Assembly: GCF_000717185.1 (NCBI RefSeq)
Contig: NZ_JNYE01000027.1
Span: 80,872 to 144,871 of the forward strand
Direction: 5' to 3'
DNA length: 64,000 bases
Origin: Kitasatospora phosalacinea
GTDB lineage: Bacteria > Actinomycetota > Actinomycetes > Streptomycetales > Streptomycetaceae
This document shows, in pieces, positions 41,718 to 50,039 of this stretch. Position numbers and translations under genes: made by a program. Position 1 is the stretch's first letter, and every line of letters begins with the position of its first letter. Under the pieces are notes generated by a model. The model was not told where the DNA came from. It was given only the letters and a program-made list of their open reading frames with translations, and ran no database searches.

Positions 41718-43331
41718 ATGGCATCTTCTTCCTCCACGGCGACCACCGAGCGGGAGTTCCTCGCCGCTTCCCCCTACCCGGTGGTGGTGCTCGGCCCCGA
41801 CGGCGAACTGCTCCACTCCAGCCGCAGCGCCCGCCTCCTCCTGGAGGGCCCCGCCACCGGCGGGGTCCCACCCTGGCTGCGCCGGGCCCAGCAGGCCCTC
41901 GCCGACGGTGCCCGGCCCGACACCGTCCGGCACACCCACCCCGTCGCGGGCCCGGTCGAGGCGCACCCCGTGCCCCGGCCCGACGGCAGCACGGTGTGGT
42001 GGCTCGTCGTCCCGGAGGGCTGCGCGGGCCTGCTGCCGCGGACCGCCGGGGACGGCGCCTGCGACTGGGAGCTGCTGACCCGGCTGTCCGGCCTGCTGCT
42101 GTCCTCGTTGAACGTCGACCGGATCCTGGAGACGGTCGTCCGCCAGGCCGCGCTGCACCTGGCCGACGCCGCCGTGGTGGTCGCCCCCGGCAACGGACGG
42201 ACCCTGCGTCTCGTCACCTGCCTGCGCGGCGGCGACCCGGCGCACGTCCAGCAGCGGGCCGACCCCGCCGAGGTGCCCGGCCTGGCCGAGGCGCTGCAGG
42301 GCTTCCCCCCGGTGCCCTCGCGCTGGATCGACCCGGACGCCACCCCGCGCTGGCTCGTCCCCGCGGGCTTCGGCCGGGTCGGCTCCGTCCTGGTCACCCC
42401 GCTGCCCGGGCACGGCGTCCCCGCCGGGGCCCTGGTCCTGCTCCGCGCGGCGGGCGGCGGCCCGTTCGCCAGCGAGGAGGAGGTCTTCGCCCGCCTGTTC
42501 GCCACCCGGGCCGGCGCGGCCGTCTCCGCCGCCGTCATGTACTCCGAGCAGGCCGCCGTCACCGACCTGCTGATGCGCGAACTCCTCCCGCCCCGGCTCG
42601 AGCACCTCGACGGGGTCGACTATGCGGGCGGCTACCGGGCCTCCGTCGACCGCGACCGGATCGGCGGCGACTTCTACGACGTCCACCCCGCCGCCGACCC
42701 CGGCGGCGAGACGCTCGCCCTGCTCGGCGACGTCAGCGGCAAGGGCCTGGAAGCCGCCGTGATGACCGGCAAGGTCCGCAACACGCTGCACGCCCTGCTC
42801 CCGCTCGCCGACGACCACGGACGGGTCCTGAACCTGCTCAACCGGGCCCTGCTCACCTCCCACCACACCCGTTTCGCCAGCCTCGTCCTCGCCTCGGTCC
42901 GCCGCGAGGACGACCGGGTCCGGGTCCGGCTCTCGGCCGCCGGGCACCCCGCGCCGATGGTGCTCAGGGCCGACGGCCGGGTCACCGACTCCACCACCCT
43001 CGGCAGCATCGTCGGCGTCCTCCCCGAAGCCACGACCTGCACCGACACCGTCCTGCTCGACCCCGGCGAAGCGTGCCTCCTCTACAGCGACGGCATCACC
43101 GAGGCCAAGGGCGGCCCCACCGGCCGCGAACAGTTCGGCGACCACCGGCTCCGCCAGGCCCTCGCCCAGTGCGCGGGCCTGCCCGCGGAGGCGATCGTCG
43201 AACGCATCCAGATGCTCGCCGCGCAGTGGCTGCGCGACGGCCGACACGACGACATGGCAGTCATGGTCATCGCCGCACCCCCACGCGGCCACCTACCCGT
43301 GGTCGGCGAACGCCGAGGACACACGACATGA
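41718..43331 (+). CDS. PAS-GAF-PP2C phosphatase
   Basis: A 537-residue protein: PAS-like N-domain (FLAASPYPVVVLGPDGELLH), GAF domain (residues 125-280, LLSSLNVDRILETVVRQAA) and SpoIIE-type PP2C (IGGDFYDV, GDVSGKGLEAAVMTG, YSDGITEAKG, HDDMAVMVI). It likely dephosphorylates the STAS protein encoded two genes downstream. Its stop overlaps the B12-binding gene start (ATGA). Confidence 0.9.
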   Translation: MASSSSTATTEREFLAASPYPVVVLGPDGELLHSSRSARLLLEGPATGGVPPWLRRAQQALADGARPDTVRHTHPVAGPVEAHPVPRPDGSTVWWLVVPEGCAGLLPRTAGDGACDWELLTRLSGLLLSSLNVDRILETVVRQAALHLADAAVVVAPGNGRTLRLVTCLRGGDPAHVQQRADPAEVPGLAEALQGFPPVPSRWIDPDATPRWLVPAGFGRVGSVLVTPLPGHGVPAGALVLLRAAGGGPFASEEEVFARLFATRAGAAVSAAVMYSEQAAVTDLLMRELLPPRLEHLDGVDYAGGYRASVDRDRIGGDFYDVHPAADPGGETLALLGDVSGKGLEAAVMTGKVRNTLHALLPLADDHGRVLNLLNRALLTSHHTRFASLVLASVRREDDRVRVRLSAAGHPAPMVLRADGRVTDSTTLGSIVGVLPEATTCTDTVLLDPGEACLLYSDGITEAKGGPTGREQFGDHRLRQALAQCAGLPAEAIVERIQMLAAQWLRDGRHDDMAVMVIAAPPRGHLPVVGERRGHTT

Positions 43332-44575
43332 GCACCGACACCCCGACCACCCCCGCACCCCCGCACCCCCGGGCCACGGGGACGACCGCCCTCAGCGAGG
43401 GCGCCCCGGCCCCTGCCGCGCGGGCCGCGACCCTAGCTTCGCCTCCGGCCGCGGGGACGGCGGCCCCCGCCGCGTCCGGCCCGGCCCCGTCCCTTCCCGC
43501 TCTCGTTCCGCCTCCCTCCTCCCCGCCCCCGTCCGTGTCCGTTCTCGCCGGGCGGCTCTGGGAGGCCGTCATCGGGGGCGACCAGGTGCGGGCCGCGGCT
43601 CTTGCGACGGGGGCGTTGGAGGCGGGGCTGGAGCCGGAGGCGTTGTTGTTGGACGTGATCGGGGGGTTGCAGGCGCGGGTCGGGCGGGAGTGGGCGGCCG
43701 ATCGGATCACCGTGATCCAGGAGCACGCCGCCACCGCCGTCAACGACCGGGTGGTGGCGCTGGTCGCGGGGCACCCCGCGTTCGCCGCCGCCGCTGCCCG
43801 GCAGCCGGATCGCGGCCGGATCGCGGTGGCCTGCGTCGACGGCGAGTGGCACGCCTTCCCCGCCCGGTTGCTGGCCGAGGTGCTGATGCTGCGCGGCTGG
43901 CGGGTGGACTACCTCGGGGCGCAGTGCCCGACCCCGCACCTGATCGCCCACCTGCACCGGACCGCCCCGGACGCGCTGGCCCTGTCCGCCTCGCTGTCGA
44001 CCCGGCTGCCCGCCGCGCACGCGGCCGTCACGGCGGCCCAGGCCGCGGGCGTGCCGGTCATCGCAGGTGGTGCCGCGTTCGGTCCGGACGGTCGGCACGC
44101 CCGGCTGCTGGGGGCCGACGCCTGGGCGCCGGACGCCCGCGCCGCGGCCGAGCGCCTGGCCCGGGGGCTGCCGCTGCCCGCTACCCCGCACCAGCCGGTC
44201 GACGACCTCCCGCACCTCGCGGACCAGGAGTACACCCTGGTCAGCCGGAGTTCCCGCGAGCTGGTGGGCGCCGTGATGGCGGCCCTGGAGCGGGAGCACC
44301 CGGCGGTGCGCTCCTACACCCCGCTCCAGCGCGCGCACACCCTCGACGACCTGGCCCACATCGTCGAGCACCTGGCCGTCACCCTGTACACCGGCGACCC
44401 GGAGCTGTTCACCGCGTTCACCGGCTGGACCAGGGAGATCCTGCTCGCCCGGGGCGTCCCGGACGCCCTGCTCGCCTTCTCGCTGACGGTGCTGCGCGAG
44501 CAGCTGCGCGACCTGCCGCGCAGCGTCGCGGTCCTGACGGCCGCCCTGTCGACGTCGGCGGGGGGCGCCGCGTGA
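43328..44575 (+). CDS. Cobalamin-binding domain protein in partner-switch operon
   Basis: A 415-residue protein. After a Pro/Ala-rich first 70 residues, residues 72-150 form a helical B12-domain cap. Residues 150-285 are a B12-binding Rossmann domain with CVDGEWHAFPARLLAEVL, where a DxxxH/ExH signature replaces the classic DxHxxG, then WRVDYLGAQCPTPHLI, ALSASLSTRLPAAHAAV and AGGAAFG. The last 120 residues are helical (TAFTGWTREILLARGVP). It resembles light or redox sensors built on a B12 domain; cofactor and signal are not proven. It lies between a PP2C and a STAS gene. Confidence 0.8.
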   Translation: MSTDTPTTPAPPHPRATGTTALSEGAPAPAARAATLASPPAAGTAAPAASGPAPSLPALVPPPSSPPPSVSVLAGRLWEAVIGGDQVRAAALATGALEAGLEPEALLLDVIGGLQARVGREWAADRITVIQEHAATAVNDRVVALVAGHPAFAAAAARQPDRGRIAVACVDGEWHAFPARLLAEVLMLRGWRVDYLGAQCPTPHLIAHLHRTAPDALALSASLSTRLPAAHAAVTAAQAAGVPVIAGGAAFGPDGRHARLLGADAWAPDARAAAERLARGLPLPATPHQPVDDLPHLADQEYTLVSRSSRELVGAVMAALEREHPAVRSYTPLQRAHTLDDLAHIVEHLAVTLYTGDPELFTAFTGWTREILLARGVPDALLAFSLTVLREQLRDLPRSVAVLTAALSTSAGGAA

Positions 44576-44889
44576 GCACCGGCCCCGGGCCCCGGCCCCG
44601 TACGGTCACCGTCCCGGTGGAGGGCGAACTCGACCACGAGAGCTGCGAGGAGCTCGTCCGGGCGGTGACCGTCCACCTGGCCGCCCGCCCGCAGGTCGAG
44701 GTGCTGCGGCTGGACTGCGCGGGCATGTCGCTGTGCGACTCGATGGGCCTGTCGGCGCTGCTCCAGATCCGGCGCGACGTCGACGCCGCCGGGGGCCGGC
44801 TGCGGCTCGACCACCGCCCCGCCCACCTGGAGCGCCTGCTGCGCCTCACCGGCACCGCCGACTACCTGCTCGCCGACCGGCCGGACTGA
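44572..44889 (+). CDS. STAS-domain anti-anti-sigma factor
   Basis: A 105-residue STAS domain: VTVPVEGELDHESCEEL and phosphoacceptor LDCAGMSLCDSMGLSALLQI, then a closing strand RLDHRPAHLERLLRL. It is the probable target of the PP2C encoded two genes upstream. The GTG overlaps the B12-binding gene stop. It would control an anti-sigma factor encoded elsewhere. Confidence 0.88.
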   Translation: MSTGPGPRPRTVTVPVEGELDHESCEELVRAVTVHLAARPQVEVLRLDCAGMSLCDSMGLSALLQIRRDVDAAGGRLRLDHRPAHLERLLRLTGTADYLLADRPD

Positions 44890-44968
44890 GCCGCGGCCAC
44901 CGGGCCCCGCCCGCCGCCCCCGTCCGGGTGAGGCGCCGGGCGGGGCGGGTGAGGCGCCGGGCGGGGCC

Positions 44969-44993
44969 GTTTCCGATTCCCGGACCGGGGCAG
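44969..44993 (+). promoter_or_regulatory. Possible sigma-B-like promoter of P450
   Basis: GTTT at 44969-44972, 15 nt, GGGCAG at 44988-44993. It is only 9 bp before the ATG and no ribosome site is seen, implying a near-leaderless transcript. Two 20-bp direct repeats lie just upstream (about 44927-44966). Confidence 0.35.
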
Positions 44994-45002
44994 CCGACGG
45001 CC

Positions 45003-46247
45003 ATGGACCGACGACATCACCCCCGGTGGGACAGCACCCTTCCGCTGCTGGCGCGCGGCTACGCGTGGCTGCCCGACCTGCGCCGCCGCCACCCCGGCCC
45101 GGTCGTGCGGACCAGGCTGGCGGGGCGGCCCGCGGTCGCCCTGCACGGGCCGGAGGCCGTCCGCTTCTTCTACGACGAGCGGCACGTCGAACGCGCGGGC
45201 GCGCTGCCCGAGCCGGTGCGCAGCACGCTCTTCGGGCACGGCGCCGTGCACTCCCTGGACGGCCCGGTGCACCGGCTGCGCAAGGCGATGTTCCTGTCGC
45301 TGCTGGCCGATCCGGCCCAGGTGCGGGCCCTGGTCGACGAGGTCGGCGCGGCGTGGGACGCCGCGGCGGACGACTGGGCGGGGCGGCCCCGGGTGGTGCT
45401 GCTGGACGCGTCGGCGCGGGTCCTCACCGAGGGCGTGTGCCGGTGGGCGGGCCTGCCGCTGCCCGCGGACGGCGTCGGCCCGCTCGCCGCGGACCTGGTC
45501 GCGATGGTCGACGGTTTCGCCACGCCGGGCCCGCGGCACTGGCGCGGGCGGCTGGCCCGGCGCCGCCGGGAGGCGTGGATCGCCGGGATCGTGGCGGGGG
45601 CGCGGGACGGCAGCGCCCCGCTGCCGTCCGGCTGCCCGGTCGAGCGGGTGGCGCTGCACCGGGACGCGGACGGCGAGCTGCTGGAGCCCCGGGTCGCGGC
45701 CGTCGAGGTGCTCAACCTGGTCCGCCCCACCGTCGCGGTCTGCTGGTTCGTCGCGTTCGCGGCCCACGCCACCCACCGCTGGCCGGAGACCCGCAAGGCG
45801 CTCGCCACCGGCGATCCGGCCTACGCGCGGGCGTTCGCGCAGGAGGTCCGCCGCTTCTACCCGTTCGCCCCGTTCGTGGGCGGCCGGGCCGCCGCCGACC
45901 TGACCCACCGGGGCGAGCCGATCGCCGCGGGCACCACGGTGCTGCTCGACCTGTACGGGCAGAACCACGACCCGGAGCTGTGGCCCGACCCGTACGCCTT
46001 CCGTCCCGAACGGTTCCTCGAACGCCCGCAGGACGTCGGGCAGTTGGTCCCGCAGGGCGGCGGAGACCCGGGCAGCGGCCACCGCTGCCCGGGCGAGGCG
46101 GTGGTGGTCGGGCTGCTGGAGGACCTGTCGGTGCGCCTGGCCCGGCTGGAGTACGTGCTGCCCGCGCAGGACCTCGCCATCCCGCTCGGCCGGATGATCG
46201 CCCGGCCGCGCAGCGGCTTCGTGATCGAGGCGGTCCGGGCCGGATGA
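45003..46247 (+). CDS. CYP152-like P450 fatty acid peroxygenase
   Basis: A 414-residue P450. The haem cysteine loop is GSGHRCPGEAVVV. The I-helix reads LVRPTVAVCWFVAFAAHATH, with Arg-Pro where most P450s have an acid-alcohol pair. This is the hallmark of CYP152 peroxygenases (P450 BS-beta, SP-alpha), which use hydrogen peroxide to hydroxylate or decarboxylate fatty acids. The ExxR region is VRRFYPFAPF-type (QEVRRFYPF). No redox partner is next to it, as expected. Role unknown, possibly lipid or peroxide handling. Confidence 0.88.
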   Translation: MDRRHHPRWDSTLPLLARGYAWLPDLRRRHPGPVVRTRLAGRPAVALHGPEAVRFFYDERHVERAGALPEPVRSTLFGHGAVHSLDGPVHRLRKAMFLSLLADPAQVRALVDEVGAAWDAAADDWAGRPRVVLLDASARVLTEGVCRWAGLPLPADGVGPLAADLVAMVDGFATPGPRHWRGRLARRRREAWIAGIVAGARDGSAPLPSGCPVERVALHRDADGELLEPRVAAVEVLNLVRPTVAVCWFVAFAAHATHRWPETRKALATGDPAYARAFAQEVRRFYPFAPFVGGRAAADLTHRGEPIAAGTTVLLDLYGQNHDPELWPDPYAFRPERFLERPQDVGQLVPQGGGDPGSGHRCPGEAVVVGLLEDLSVRLARLEYVLPAQDLAIPLGRMIARPRSGFVIEAVRAG

Positions 46248-46309
46248 ACGCACACGGACGACACGACGAACGGCAGGACGAACCGCAGCACGGACGGAAG
46301 GGGACGCGG

Positions 46310-47332
46310 ATGCCGCAGCACGAGCAGGACGGGCCCCGCCGCCGGGCCGGGAGCACCGCGGCCCCGGACGGGCCGGAGGACGTCCCGGCCCGCGGCTGGT
46401 TCGCGGTGCTGCGGCGCACCGCGAAGGAGTTCCTGGACGACGAGCTGCCGGACCGGGCCGCCGCCCTGACCTACTACGGGGTGCTGGCGGTCTTCCCGGC
46501 GCTGCTGGTGCTGGTCTCCGTCCTCGGGCTGCTCGGGCGCTCCGCGACCGACACGGTCCTCGACAACCTGCAGCAGCTCGCCCCGGGCCCGGCCCGGGAC
46601 GTCCTGCGCTCCACCGTCGAGCAGTTGCAGGACGGGCGCGGCGCCAGCGGGGTGCTGGCCGTGGTGGGCCTGCTGGGCGCGCTGTGGTCGGCCTCGGGCT
46701 ACGTGGCGGCGTTCATCCGGGCGTCCAACGCGGTCTACGACATCCGCGAGGGCCGTCCGGTGTGGAAGCTCACCCCGCTGCGGGTCGGGCTGACCCTGCT
46801 GATGATGGTGCTGCTGCTGGCCAGCGCCGTGATCGTGGTCTTCACCGGCCCGGTGGCCCAGCGCGCCGGGGACGTCCTCGGGCTGGGCGCCACCGCCGTG
46901 ACGGTCTGGTCGATCGCGAAGTGGCCGGTCCTGGTGCTGCTGGTCAGCATCATGATCGCGCTGCTGTACTGGGCGGCGCCCAACGTGCGCGGCCGCGGCT
47001 GGCGCTGGATCTCCCCGGGCAGCCTGCTGGCCGTCCTGCTCTGGCTGCTGCTCTCCGGCGGGTTCGCCGCGTACGTCGCCAACTTCGGCTCCTACAACCG
47101 CACCTACGGCACCCTCGCCGGGGTGATCGTCTTCCTGGTGTGGCTGTGGCTGTCCAACCTGGCGGTCCTGCTCGGCCTGGAGTTCGACGCCGAGCTCGCC
47201 CGCGAGCGGGCCGTCGAGGGCGGGATGCCGCCCGACGAGGAGCCGTACGTGCCGCCGCGCGACACCCGCAAGTGGCCCGAGGAGGAGCGGGCCCCGGACA
47301 CCGAGACGAACCGAGACGAGGAGCAGCGATGA
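46310..47332 (+). CDS. YihY/BrkB family membrane protein
   Basis: A 340-residue second YihY-family protein: LTYYGVLAVFPALLVLVSVL, ASGYVAAFIRASNAVYDI, APNVRGRGWRWISPGSLLAV and VWLWLSNLAVLLGLEFDAEL, six helices. The ATG at 46310 has GGAAGGGG at good distance; an ATG at 46244 overlapping the P450 stop would add 22 residues. Overlaps the LLM gene by ATGA. Confidence 0.85.
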   Translation: MPQHEQDGPRRRAGSTAAPDGPEDVPARGWFAVLRRTAKEFLDDELPDRAAALTYYGVLAVFPALLVLVSVLGLLGRSATDTVLDNLQQLAPGPARDVLRSTVEQLQDGRGASGVLAVVGLLGALWSASGYVAAFIRASNAVYDIREGRPVWKLTPLRVGLTLLMMVLLLASAVIVVFTGPVAQRAGDVLGLGATAVTVWSIAKWPVLVLLVSIMIALLYWAAPNVRGRGWRWISPGSLLAVLLWLLLSGGFAAYVANFGSYNRTYGTLAGVIVFLVWLWLSNLAVLLGLEFDAELARERAVEGGMPPDEEPYVPPRDTRKWPEEERAPDTETNRDEEQR

Positions 47333-48435
47333 CCGAGTACGGGTTCTTCCTGTCCTGCGAGGAGTTCACCCCGCAGGAACTGATCCGCCAGGCCGAACGG
47401 GCTCGGGAGGCCGGGTTCACCCGGCTGGCGATCTCCGACCACTTCCACCCGTGGAACGAGGCGCAGGGCAACAGCGCCTTCGTCTGGTCGGTGATCGGCG
47501 CGCTCTCGCAGACCGTCGACCTGCCCGTCACCACCCTGGTGACCTGCCCCACCGTGCGCCTGCACCCGGCGGTCACCGCCCAGGCCGCGGCCACCTCCAG
47601 CGTCCTGCTGGACGGCCGCTTCGCCCTCGGCGTGGGCACCGGCGAGGCGCTCAACGAGCACGTCCTCGGCGACCGCTGGCCCTCCTTCGAGGAGCGCGCC
47701 GAGATGCTGGAGGAGGCCGTCGAGGTGATGCGCGAGCTGTTCACCGGCCGCCAGGTCAGCCACCGCGGCCCGAACTACACCGTCGATAACGCCCGCCTCT
47801 ACACCGCGCCCCGCGGCCGGCTGCCGGTCCTGGTCTCCGGGTTCGGCCCCAAGGCCGCCGCGATGGCAGCCCGGATCGGCGACGGCTTCGTCACCATGAC
47901 GCCCGACGCCGACCTGGTCGCCGCCTTCCGCGGCGCGGGCGGCGCGGGCAAACCCGTCGTCGGCGGGCTCAAGGTCTGCTGGAGCGCCGACCGGGAGGCG
48001 GCGATCGACGAGGTGCACCGCCGCTGGCCCACCGAGCTGCTCCCCGGCGAACTCGCCCAACTGTTGCCCACCCCCGCCCACTTCGAGCAGGCCAGCACCC
48101 TCGTCACCCGCGACATGGTCGCCGACGCGGTGGTCTGCGGCGACGACGTCGACGCGCACGTCGAAGCGGTCCTCGCCTACCCGCGGGCGGGCTTCGACGA
48201 GGTGTACGTCGGGCAGATCGGCCCCGACCAGGACGCCTTCTTCGAGGCCTACCGGACGCGGGTGCTGCCCGCCCTGAAGGGCGCCGACGCCGGTGCCCGC
48301 ACCGCGGCCGACACGGACCGGGCGCTGGAGACCCCCGAGGCCCGGATGACCGGCGAGGGCGCCCCCGCGCCCGACGAGAGCACCAAGGACGCCGGGGACG
48401 GCCCGGAGTTCGCCCCCACCGACCCCGGCCGCTGA
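47329..48435 (+). CDS. F420-dependent LLM-class oxidoreductase
   Basis: A 368-residue luciferase-like protein close to the 10091 gene: RLAISDHFHPWNEAQGNSAF, TTLVTCPTVRLHPAV and FALGVGTGEALNEHVLGDRW. It has an added acidic C-terminal tail of about 45 residues. It probably uses F420; substrate unknown. Co-transcribed with the YihY gene and probably the P450 gene. Confidence 0.87.
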   Translation: MTEYGFFLSCEEFTPQELIRQAERAREAGFTRLAISDHFHPWNEAQGNSAFVWSVIGALSQTVDLPVTTLVTCPTVRLHPAVTAQAAATSSVLLDGRFALGVGTGEALNEHVLGDRWPSFEERAEMLEEAVEVMRELFTGRQVSHRGPNYTVDNARLYTAPRGRLPVLVSGFGPKAAAMAARIGDGFVTMTPDADLVAAFRGAGGAGKPVVGGLKVCWSADREAAIDEVHRRWPTELLPGELAQLLPTPAHFEQASTLVTRDMVADAVVCGDDVDAHVEAVLAYPRAGFDEVYVGQIGPDQDAFFEAYRTRVLPALKGADAGARTAADTDRALETPEARMTGEGAPAPDESTKDAGDGPEFAPTDPGR

Positions 48436-48454
48436 CCCGGATCGGGCGGGGCGT

Positions 48455-48479
48455 GCATGACCTGCGGAGGAGCGGTTAG
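48455..48479 (+). promoter_or_regulatory. Sigma-B-like promoter (GCAT-N15-GGTTAG)
   Basis: GCAT at 48455-48458, 15 nt, GGTTAG at 48474-48479, one base from GGGTAG. It is 40 bp before the WhiB-like gene. Confidence 0.5.
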
Positions 48480-48519
48480 ACGGCGGTCGTTCGATCATCC
48501 CCGTCCGGAAGGCACCGTC

Positions 48520-48825
48520 GTGACCATGGTCTCCCGTCTCCCCGGCGCTCAGACGCACCACTGGGACTGGCAGCTCGAAGGCTCCTGCCGCACCGTCGGC
48601 AGCGAGGTCTTCTTCCGACCCGCGAGCGAGGGCCGCGCCGAGGCCCGCCGGCGCGAGGAGGCGGCCAAGCGGGTGTGCGCCGGCTGCCCCGTCCGCCTGG
48701 AGTGCCGGCGGCACGCCCTCGCCACCCGCGAGCCCTACGGCGTCTGGGGCGGCCTGACCGAGGACGAGCGGCGCGCCCTGCTGGTGCGCCGCGAGCCCGA
48801 GGAGGTCATGCCCCGGGCCGCCTGA
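48520..48825 (+). CDS. WhiB-family Fe-S regulator
   Basis: A 101-residue Wbl protein with four cysteines: GSCRTVGSEVFF, then CAGCPVRLEC (C-x2-C-x5-C), and the GVWGGLTEDERR turn. It would bind a [4Fe-4S] cluster and partner with a sigma factor to respond to redox or development. GGAAGG at 48507 precedes the GTG; an ATG at 48526 is an alternative. A terminator hairpin follows. Confidence 0.92.
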   Translation: MTMVSRLPGAQTHHWDWQLEGSCRTVGSEVFFRPASEGRAEARRREEAAKRVCAGCPVRLECRRHALATREPYGVWGGLTEDERRALLVRREPEEVMPRAA

Positions 48826-49270
48826 AGGCGGTGCCGCGCCGGAGGCCGACCGGGTTCCGGTCGGCCTCCGGCGTTCCCGGCGGCCTCCGGCGCGGGCACC
48901 GCCGGGTCCGGACGGGGGCGCTGTCCTCGACCGGCAGGTACGGCGCGGAGCGGCTGATCTCCAGGACCCGGCGCACGCAGCGCGACGGCGAGTCCAGCGC
49001 CAGCGCCACCCCGATGGCGCGGGCCTCGTACCTGGTCCGCAGCAGGGTGTCCAGGGCGGACGAGGTGAACAGGTCCACCGCCCGCAGGTCGACCGAGAGC
49101 CGGACCGGGCGGGCCCGCAGGCCGTCCCGCAGGGCCAGCGCGAACACCTGCTGGTTGTCCTGGTGCAGGGCGCCGATCAGGGCGCACCGGACGGTGCCCC
49201 CGGTGCGGCGGGTCTCGATCCGCAGGTCGGGGGTGCGCACCACGACGGGCCGCCCGTGGCGTCGGGTCAC
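48806..49270 (-). CDS. STAS-like protein
   Basis: A 154-residue protein. Residues 15-115 look like a divergent STAS domain (RIETRRTGGTVRCALIG, VRLSVDLRAVDLFTSSALDTL, GVALALDSPSRCVRRVLEI). The final 35 residues are Arg/Pro-rich and are encoded across the whiB terminator hairpin, so they may be accidental. The GTG overlaps the upstream gene by 4 bp. Function inferred only from the fold. Confidence 0.65.
   Translation of the reverse strand: MTRRHGRPVVVRTPDLRIETRRTGGTVRCALIGALHQDNQQVFALALRDGLRARPVRLSVDLRAVDLFTSSALDTLLRTRYEARAIGVALALDSPSRCVRRVLEISRSAPYLPVEDSAPVRTRRCPRRRPPGTPEADRNPVGLRRGTAFRRPGA
48837..48873 (+). terminator. whiB-gene terminator, 15-bp perfect stem
   Basis: 48837-48851 pairs perfectly with 48859-48873 around a 7-nt loop, 12 bp after the WhiB-like stop. 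It lies inside the 3' part of the convergent STAS-like frame. Confidence 0.8.
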
Positions 49271-49545
49271 CGTGCGGCACCCGCCGGGGCGCTCCGGGGC
49301 GGGGGCAGCGGCACGGGCACGGGCACGGCGGACGAGCCGACCGCGTCCCGCAGGGTCTCCCACAGCGCCACGGCGTTGCCGTGCAGGTGGCCGGCGGCCG
49401 GGGCCCCCTCCTCGACGGCGGCCAGGTAGGCGCTCACCCCGGCGATCGCGTACCGCAGCTGCGGCGGTAGGGCCTCGACGGCGCCGGTGCCGGCGGTCAG
49501 GGCCTCGGTGAAGTGCTCCAGGCGGGCCCGGGTCGGGACCTCCAC
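49267..49545 (-). CDS. Small helical protein of unknown function
   Basis: A 92-residue mostly helical protein (RARLEHFTEALTAGTGAVEA, RYAIAGVSAYLAAVEEG, GNAVALWETLRDAV) with a Pro/Val-rich end. GGAGG precedes the GTG at 49543-49545. It overlaps the STAS-like gene and is divergent from a winged-helix regulator gene, which may control it. I do not recognise the family. Confidence 0.6.
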   Translation of the reverse strand: MEVPTRARLEHFTEALTAGTGAVEALPPQLRYAIAGVSAYLAAVEEGAPAAGHLHGNAVALWETLRDAVGSSAVPVPVPLPPPRSAPAGAAR

Positions 49546-49619
49546 GACATCGCCTCCAGGTGCCGGTGCGGGGAGGCCGGCACGTCCCACTCTCCCCGCA
49601 CGCACGACATGCGTCAATG

Positions 49620-49645
49620 AATGCACGAAAATTATGTCATGCATT
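49620..49645. promoter_or_regulatory. Inverted repeat in AT-rich divergent region
   Basis: AATGCA at 49620-49625 and TGCATT at 49640-49645, in the most AT-rich stretch of the region, between the helical protein gene and the winged-helix gene. It is a candidate operator for the latter. Confidence 0.4.
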
Positions 49646-49679
49646 ACGATTCGCGAACTGCACTACCTATCCTGGATGG

Positions 49680-49988
49680 GTGGAGAGAGCCGTCGAATCC
49701 AGCCGCCAGTGGACGTTCCTGACCAATCACGCCAGGGTGCTGATCCAGATCTACCGCGACCCGGGCATCCGGGTCCGCGACATAGCCGCCCGGTGCCTGC
49801 TCACCGAACGGGCGGTGCAGCGCATCATCTCCGACCTGGAGGAAGCCGGGTACCTCTCCCACGAGCGCCGCGGCCGCACCAACCACTACCACGTCATCGA
49901 CGGCCAACTGCGCCATCCCGCCGACGCCGGGCCCACCATCGCCGAACTCCTCTCCGCCCTCCTCACCCCGCCGCCGGAAACGCCCTGA
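49680..49988 (+). CDS. MarR/winged-helix transcriptional regulator
   Basis: A 102-residue winged-helix protein: WTFLTNHARVLIQIYRDPG, the HTH region VRDIAARCLLTERAVQRIIS, the DLEEAGYLSHERRGRTNHYHV wing (in parts: DLEEAGYLSHERRG, NHYHV). MarR-like DNA-binding domain without obvious ligand helices. The GTG at 49680 was preferred to longer frames. The TGA lies in the left arm of a strong terminator. Confidence 0.8.
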   Translation: MERAVESSRQWTFLTNHARVLIQIYRDPGIRVRDIAARCLLTERAVQRIISDLEEAGYLSHERRGRTNHYHVIDGQLRHPADAGPTIAELLSALLTPPPETP

Positions 49989-50026
49989 CCCCCGCCGCGC
50001 GGACCGGGGCGGCGGGGGTCAGGGCG
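49981..50026. terminator. Bidirectional terminator, 18-bp perfect stem
   Basis: 49981-49998 pairs perfectly with 50009-50026. It separates the winged-helix gene from the convergent 50040-50231 gene. Confidence 0.85.
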
Positions 50027-50039
50027 CTTCCGGCGGGCC

